10,019 nt of DNA from Clostridia bacterium (GTDB lineage Bacteria; Bacillota; Clostridia; Lachnospirales; Cellulosilyticaceae). Of this stretch, positions 6,638 through 10,019 are shown in pieces. A program made the translations under genes and the position numbers. Below the pieces are notes generated by a model, which did no database searches, had not been told where the DNA came from, and saw nothing but the letters and a program-made list of their open reading frames with translations. The stretch is taken from positions 1-10,019 of the forward strand of contig JAQSYC010000144.1 in the NCBI GenBank assembly GCA_029256345.1, read 5' to 3'. Within the stretch, counting starts at the first letter, position 1; each line of letters opens with the position of its first letter.

Positions 6638-8046
6638 TTATTCCTGTACCCATCCTAAAAGTTCACTCTTTAACTGTTCCAAAACTTGCAAACCTTTTGT
6701 TTTAGTTTCTGCATCTCCAATCAAAGTACAGTTCAACGTGCAGACATTCCTAAATGTGCTTATAGATAACTGGAAATCTGGTGACAGCCGATACGTTCCG
6801 GTCAGATAACACCGTATGATATTACTATCTTGAAAATGAAGTCTGTTGCTGTCAATCACACCGACATTTGTATAGGTAACGGGAAGCAATCGATAACCTC
6901 TTTTAACGACTTGTCTCAATATTGAGCGAGGAACTTTGTAATAGACAAAATCAAGAACCCGAATACCTGCAAAACAACGATAACGTGATTTTTGTAATTC
7001 CATTTCAATATGAATTTGCGCTAAAATAGAATTGAAAGTATGCTGAGGCGTAATTTCCACGACTATCATCCTGTAGATTCCGGTCATGTTTGCGATAGTA
7101 CGGCTGTCAGAAGGTGGCCGAAACTTACGAAGATTAGCCGGACAAGGAATAATAACCTTATCTGTATTTTGTAACCGAGCAATGATACAGGCATACGCTG
7201 TCATAAATACATCATTAAGTGTTGCACCACAATTCTTAGCTTTTGTATGGATAGCTTTCAGATCAGCCGCTGCTATTATACTGTTTAGGCAGAAATATTG
7301 TGTGCCTATGCTATCGTGTAGCAAGGGGGACATGACAAATTTCTTGCCGTTCTTGGTCTGCTCTGTCGGAGGTTGGACATGAATATCTTTCAAGATAGTA
7401 GAAATCTTTCTATTGTTCTGTATTTGGCTGTTTGGATACTTTTCGTTGTATAAGGATGACAATAGATAGAGGTATTGTAAAAAGCCCTCTCCATCCGTCA
7501 AAATGTGGCTCATGCCAAAAGTAATGGTAGTTTTTAGCTCCTCCTGACAAATGAAGAGTTTGATTTGGGTATCCTTACTTAAATCCCACCGCAAATCAAA
7601 CTCTATATTTTGGTGTGTACTAACAATCGCACAATCTGCGCTTAAGCCTTGATTAGCAAAGCAGTCATGCCTAAAATCATATATATAGAAAACTTCGGGC
7701 ACATATTGACTGGAAAGGTTCACCGCATTTTTTAAGCGGTCACCGTCAAGATGTCCCTCAATCTGCATGCGGCAATACATCACTGGATACACTCTGTTCC
7801 TATGGGCTGCTTCCACAAAATCCAAACACTCGCATTTCGTATTATCCTGATAGTCTCGTTTCATTATCTTATGGCAGAAATCAATAATTTTATTCTTAAA
7901 GCCTATGCCCAGGATACCCACAATGCCGGTAATAAAAAACACTATCAAAGATGTTTCCCATTTACCTTGGCTCATGGTAGCGCCAATCGTAGTGGCCCCC
8001 AATATAAGGGATAGAAATAAAATGCAGTAGGCGTTTGCTTCTTCAT
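6638..8046 (-). CDS. Membrane-anchored condensation-fold acyltransferase; start separated by an apparent frameshift
   Basis: The main frame (6638-8002 from a TTG, 454 residues) encodes a membrane helix (18-35, SLIVFFITGIVGILGIGF) and a condensation/WS-DGAT/alcohol acetyltransferase-like domain (about 55-450). The catalytic motif is SHILTDG, HxxxDG with His166, Asp170 and Gly171. Other family-like blocks are TLNDVFMTAY (261-270), PANLRKFRP and TYTNVGV. Such enzymes move acyl groups onto alcohols, amines or lipids; the substrate here is unknown. The TTG has no SD. An ATG at 8046 overlaps the stop of the upstream lipoprotein gene (ATGA) and has AGGTGA 5 nt away, but its frame stops after 24 codons. 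Restoring one base in the AAAA run at 8019-8022 would join it to the main frame as MKKQTPTAFLFLSLILGA, adding a first membrane helix and giving 469 residues. It may be a real mutation, a read error or a programmed shift. It is the last gene of the tetR operon. Confidence 0.75.
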
Positions 8047-8960
8047 TGAGTCACCTGTATATCCCCGTTGTTTGTCTGTACCTTAATAGTAACGGCGGGA
8101 TTATCACCAACAGTTCCGCTGGTCGTCCGTCCATTGATGGAAATACCCTCCTGAAAAGTGGTAGAGATAGTGCCATTCTTGGTCGTAGCCTCAAAGTTAA
8201 ATTCTAAGTCTGCGGGAATGATGAGGTCAATGTTATCGTTCTTGTTAAAAAACAATAGGTCGCCGTCTACATCAGTATACGCCACATTCAGTTTTCCAGA
8301 AGTGTTTGCCTTGTAACTACCGGAGCCGATAGCAGATCTTATATCAGCATTACCGCTGGTAGATGTATATGTAACATGCCCATTCAACTCAGTGCAGGTT
8401 ACGTTTCCGCTGGTCGTTTCCAATTTGATTTGTTCCGCTTGAATACTTCCCAGCTTCAATGTTCCCCTAGTGGAGGATAAATGAATAGCGGCTGCAGTCA
8501 CACTATTAAGCTGCACCGTTCCTGAGGTACTATCTACACGAAGCATAGACAAATCCAAATCAGAGTTGGATAAATCTATATCTCCATCTGTTGTGGTAAT
8601 GGTAAGGTTTTGATGGTACGATGCAGGCAAATAAACTTCAATATACCGTGAAAATCCGGATTTAAAAAGCGGTTTATCTCCCTCGCTGATATGGATGCTG
8701 TCGCTGCGCTGATTTACTTTTGCATAATAACTGCTCTTATTAACCGTCATATATTCTTTGATTACAAGCTCATCACTGTTGCCCTCAAAAAAGGTGATTT
8801 TCTCTTCATCGTAAGAAATTGTTAATTCGGATACCTCATTTAGTGAAAATTGCAGTTCATTCGCCATTTGTGGAGATTTCGAATGAGAGCAGCCGCCCAG
8901 TACGAGTAGACAAAGAATGGATAGTATGTAAAAAGCCCTATGTTTTCTTAATTCCGTCAT
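8043..8960 (-). CDS. DUF4097 (toastrack-type beta-repeat) lipoprotein
   Basis: A 305-residue exported lipoprotein. The signal segment (residues 8-23) ends in a lipobox LGGC, with Cys24 the lipidation site. The rest is a right-handed beta-repeat of the DUF4097 kind. The turn motif TSG or a variant recurs about every 19 residues (145, 164 TRG, 183, 201, 220, 262 NG, 280, 299 NG), with hydrophobic strands between. DUF4097 proteins occur with envelope-stress modules (LiaG-like and PspC-associated toastrack proteins), but no enzymatic role is established. The ATG start has GAGAGG 7 nt upstream. The stop TGA overlaps the ATG of the acyltransferase gene, which suggests translational coupling. A TetR-type operator and a TATAAT box lie just upstream, so it is probably repressed by the neighbouring regulator. 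A role as partner or scaffold at the membrane surface is inference. Confidence 0.88.
   Translation of the reverse strand: MTELRKHRAFYILSILCLLVLGGCSHSKSPQMANELQFSLNEVSELTISYDEEKITFFEGNSDELVIKEYMTVNKSSYYAKVNQRSDSIHISEGDKPLFKSGFSRYIEVYLPASYHQNLTITTTDGDIDLSNSDLDLSMLRVDSTSGTVQLNSVTAAAIHLSSTRGTLKLGSIQAEQIKLETTSGNVTCTELNGHVTYTSTSGNADIRSAIGSGSYKANTSGKLNVAYTDVDGDLLFFNKNDNIDLIIPADLEFNFEATTKNGTISTTFQEGISINGRTTSGTVGDNPAVTIKVQTNNGDIQVTQ
8052..8056 (-). promoter_or_regulatory. Ribosome binding site for the coupled ATG at 8046
   Basis: AGGTG inside the last codons of the DUF4097 gene, 5 nt before the ATG that overlaps its stop. It supports 8044-8046 as the true start of the acyltransferase and therefore a frameshift downstream. 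Confidence 0.6.
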
Positions 8961-8978
8961 AAAACTACCTCTCTTTCA

Positions 8979-8984
8979 ATTATA
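8979..8984 (-). promoter_or_regulatory. -10 box of the DUF4097-acyltransferase promoter
   Basis: TATAAT on the minus strand, directly downstream of the operator. No good -35 box is seen at 16-18 bp, as can occur in activated or weak promoters. The position implies that operator binding would block RNA polymerase. Confidence 0.5.
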
Positions 8985-8999
8985 AATGAATCGTTCATT
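8985..8999. promoter_or_regulatory. TetR-type operator copy 1 (before the DUF4097 gene)
   Basis: AATGAA-TCG-TTCATT, a perfect 6-bp inverted repeat with a 3-bp centre. It is identical to the copy at 9729-9743. It lies immediately upstream of the TATAAT box, within the promoter spacer. Confidence 0.85.
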
Positions 9000-9008
9000 C
9001 ATATATTT

Positions 9009-9037
9009 GATAAAAATAGGAGGGCGAATTGTGCCCT
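9009..9037 (-). terminator. Weak terminator or attenuator between tetR and the DUF4097 gene
   Basis: AGGGC (9033-9037 read on the minus strand), a 7-nt loop and GCCCT (9021-9025) form a 5-bp GC-rich stem, followed two bases later by TATTTTTATC. The stem is short, so termination is probably partial. On the plus strand the same stem also precedes a T-rich run. Confidence 0.35.
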
Positions 9038-9044
9038 TCAATTT

Positions 9045-9707
9045 TTATTGCTTATATGCAGTTATAATGTTATCCATACAGATTTTTTTTGCAAGCTCAG
9101 TAGGGATATCACATATTTCAAATGAGGTAAAGCGCCTATCCATCGCCCACCAAGTCAAGATTTCAATGATTAGTGTCGTGGATAGTTCAAGATGCTCCAA
9201 TGGTCTGACAATCCCTTTTTGGATGAAAATATTTAAGTACTGTGACATCGTATCCATGAATTGCCTTCGGTATTCCTTGTAATGTCCTGCCAGAAATTTA
9301 AAATCAAGTTGATTTTTCTCAATGAACAGGCAACCGACAGCATAGCTTTCAAGAAAATCAAACGCATCTGAAATAAGAGCTTCAAAAGTGTAATCCGCAG
9401 TATCTGTTTCAAGATTTTTGGCAAAATCATCTGCCATCTGCTTAAAGAGGGCAACAATGTCATTTTCCAAGCCGACGAATAAGTCATCTGTAATGGGTCT
9501 GTCAAACTCCCGATTAATAAAATCCGGATCAATCGTACTTTTCAAAACAAAGTGTATAATTTCCTGTTTTCCTGCAAAGTCAAGATAAATCGTACCAACA
9601 GAAACACCTATGACCTTTGCTATATGGCTGATTTGTGTTTTGGAATAGCCTTGCTGCAAAAATAATAGTGTTGCTGCATCTGATATTGCTTTGATTCGTT
9701 GGTTCAA
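9045..9707 (-). CDS. TetR/AcrR-family transcriptional repressor
   Basis: A DNA-binding regulator of 220 residues, normal length for the family. The N-terminal domain (about 5-50) reads AISDAATLLFLQQGYSKTQI, with the helix-turn-helix at 24-44 (TQISHIAKVIGVSVGTIYLDF less its last residues) and the following GKQEII. The C-terminal part is helical and presumably binds an inducer, not identifiable here. It contains an aromatic-rich WWAMDRRFTSFE stretch. The start is TTG, selected because AGGAGG lies 8 nt upstream. One operator copy covers its own transcription start and another controls the lipoprotein gene downstream on the same strand. Self-repression and repression of the two effector genes are therefore likely. 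The three genes read as one regulatory unit. Confidence 0.92.
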   Translation of the reverse strand: MNQRIKAISDAATLLFLQQGYSKTQISHIAKVIGVSVGTIYLDFAGKQEIIHFVLKSTIDPDFINREFDRPITDDLFVGLENDIVALFKQMADDFAKNLETDTADYTFEALISDAFDFLESYAVGCLFIEKNQLDFKFLAGHYKEYRRQFMDTMSQYLNIFIQKGIVRPLEHLELSTTLIIEILTWWAMDRRFTSFEICDIPTELAKKICMDNIITAYKQ

Positions 9708-9715
9708 ATATCTTT

Positions 9716-9721
9716 CCTCCT
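9716..9721 (-). promoter_or_regulatory. Ribosome binding site fixing the TTG start of the TetR gene
   Basis: AGGAGG on the minus strand, 8 nt before TTG at 9707, with no better start codon near. Confidence 0.75.
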
Positions 9722-9728
9722 TACAATG

Positions 9729-9743
9729 AATGAATCGTTCATT
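9729..9743. promoter_or_regulatory. TetR-type operator copy 2 (before tetR)
   Basis: AATGAA-TCG-TTCATT, identical to the copy at 8985-8999. It lies directly downstream of the -10 box and over the expected start site, fitting autorepression. Flanks are also similar when the two sites are read in opposite orientation (TTCATTCAT half-site). Confidence 0.87.
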
Positions 9744-9746
9744 TTT

Positions 9747-9775
9747 ATGTTATGCTATGTAATCCAAAATGTCAA
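9747..9775 (-). promoter_or_regulatory. Promoter of the TetR gene
   Basis: On the minus strand TTGACA (9770-9775), 17 bp, TAACAT (9747-9752). The -35 box is perfect and the -10 box matches 4 of 6. It lies within the trailing part of the transposase remnant. Confidence 0.6.
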
Positions 9776-9988
9776 GACCCCAGAAAGGAAACTTCATAGA
9801 AACATTCCTATAAAATTCTTCATGATATTGTACATATACATAATTGGTTTCTTCTTTTGTCTTTTCCATAATCTTTAAGAATCTATCCTTGTCCATATCG
9901 TCATTAAAGATCACGCCACGGTTCATCCTCTGATCATAATATGATAGATCCCTGTCGCGCTAACCTTTCTAGCTGCTCTTGGCACCAT
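9750..9988 (-). pseudogene. Remnant of a REP-associated / IS200-like (Y1) transposase N-terminus
   Basis: From an ATG at 9988 the minus strand reads MVPRAARKVSATGIYHIMIR, which resembles the start of REP-associated tyrosine transposases (usual pattern ARKxSxTGIYHIxxRGxNR). The frame breaks near 9925, where one base is missing. In the next frame the expected MNRGVIFNDDMDKDRFLKI continues, to about 9841. The expected HxH metal-binding block does not follow. The frame runs on without recognisable similarity to a TAA at 9750-9752. It is thus frameshifted and cut to about a third of family length. It could not be active. It marks past mobile DNA beside the tetR cassette. Its upstream side may extend past the window end. 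Confidence 0.7.
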
Positions 9989-10019
9989 GACCACTATACC
10001 TTTTTAAATAATTATATCA

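Noticed and set aside
7840..7864. ATG at 7864 as the start of the acyltransferase, leaving the membrane helix as another gene
   Set aside because: No SD before this ATG, and the frame is continuous with the upstream membrane helix.

Overview
The window looks like chromosomal DNA of a low-GC, endospore-forming member of the Firmicutes, most likely a clostridium. Supporting signs are strong AGGAGG ribosome binding sites, TTG and GTG starts, consensus sigma-A promoters, a B12-dependent ribonucleotide reductase, a Spo0E-type sporulation phosphatase and a PdaB-type deacetylase. Finer placement (Lachnospirales-like) is a guess.

Left part (1-4140). The 3' end of nrdJ (class II ribonucleotide reductase) is followed by a 59-residue Spo0E-like gene. 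That gene converges on, and overlaps by 20 bp, a minus-strand polysaccharide deacetylase of the PdaB type. Two paralogous secreted NlpC/P60 peptidoglycan hydrolases follow on the minus strand. Each has a perfect TTGACA-N17-TATAAT promoter, the two start regions are nearly identical, and a WalR-like box sits at the same place in both. This part concerns nucleotide reduction, sporulation control and cell-wall remodelling.

Middle (4141-6637). A divergent plus-strand gene encodes a membrane-bound 735-residue PAS-GGDEF-EAL protein for cyclic-di-GMP turnover. An exact 12-bp in-frame tandem duplication adds YLKR to its conserved EAL core. Between its end and the next, convergent gene lies a short, GC-rich, inverted-repeat-rich segment that I cannot assign.

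Right part (6638-9775). A self-contained minus-strand operon runs tetR, then a DUF4097 lipoprotein, then a membrane-anchored condensation-fold acyltransferase (HxxxDG). Two copies of the same 15-bp operator, AATGAATCGTTCATT, lie before tetR and before the lipoprotein gene, so the TetR protein probably represses itself and the effector pair. The acyltransferase starts at an ATGA overlap with the lipoprotein gene but needs one frameshift near 8019-8022 to join its main frame. Beyond tetR (9750-9988) lies a broken REP-associated/IS200-like transposase start. With the odd segment at the other end, this suggests an acquired cassette. It is the best candidate here for an undescribed functional module, probably acting on envelope lipids or glycopolymers under repressor control.
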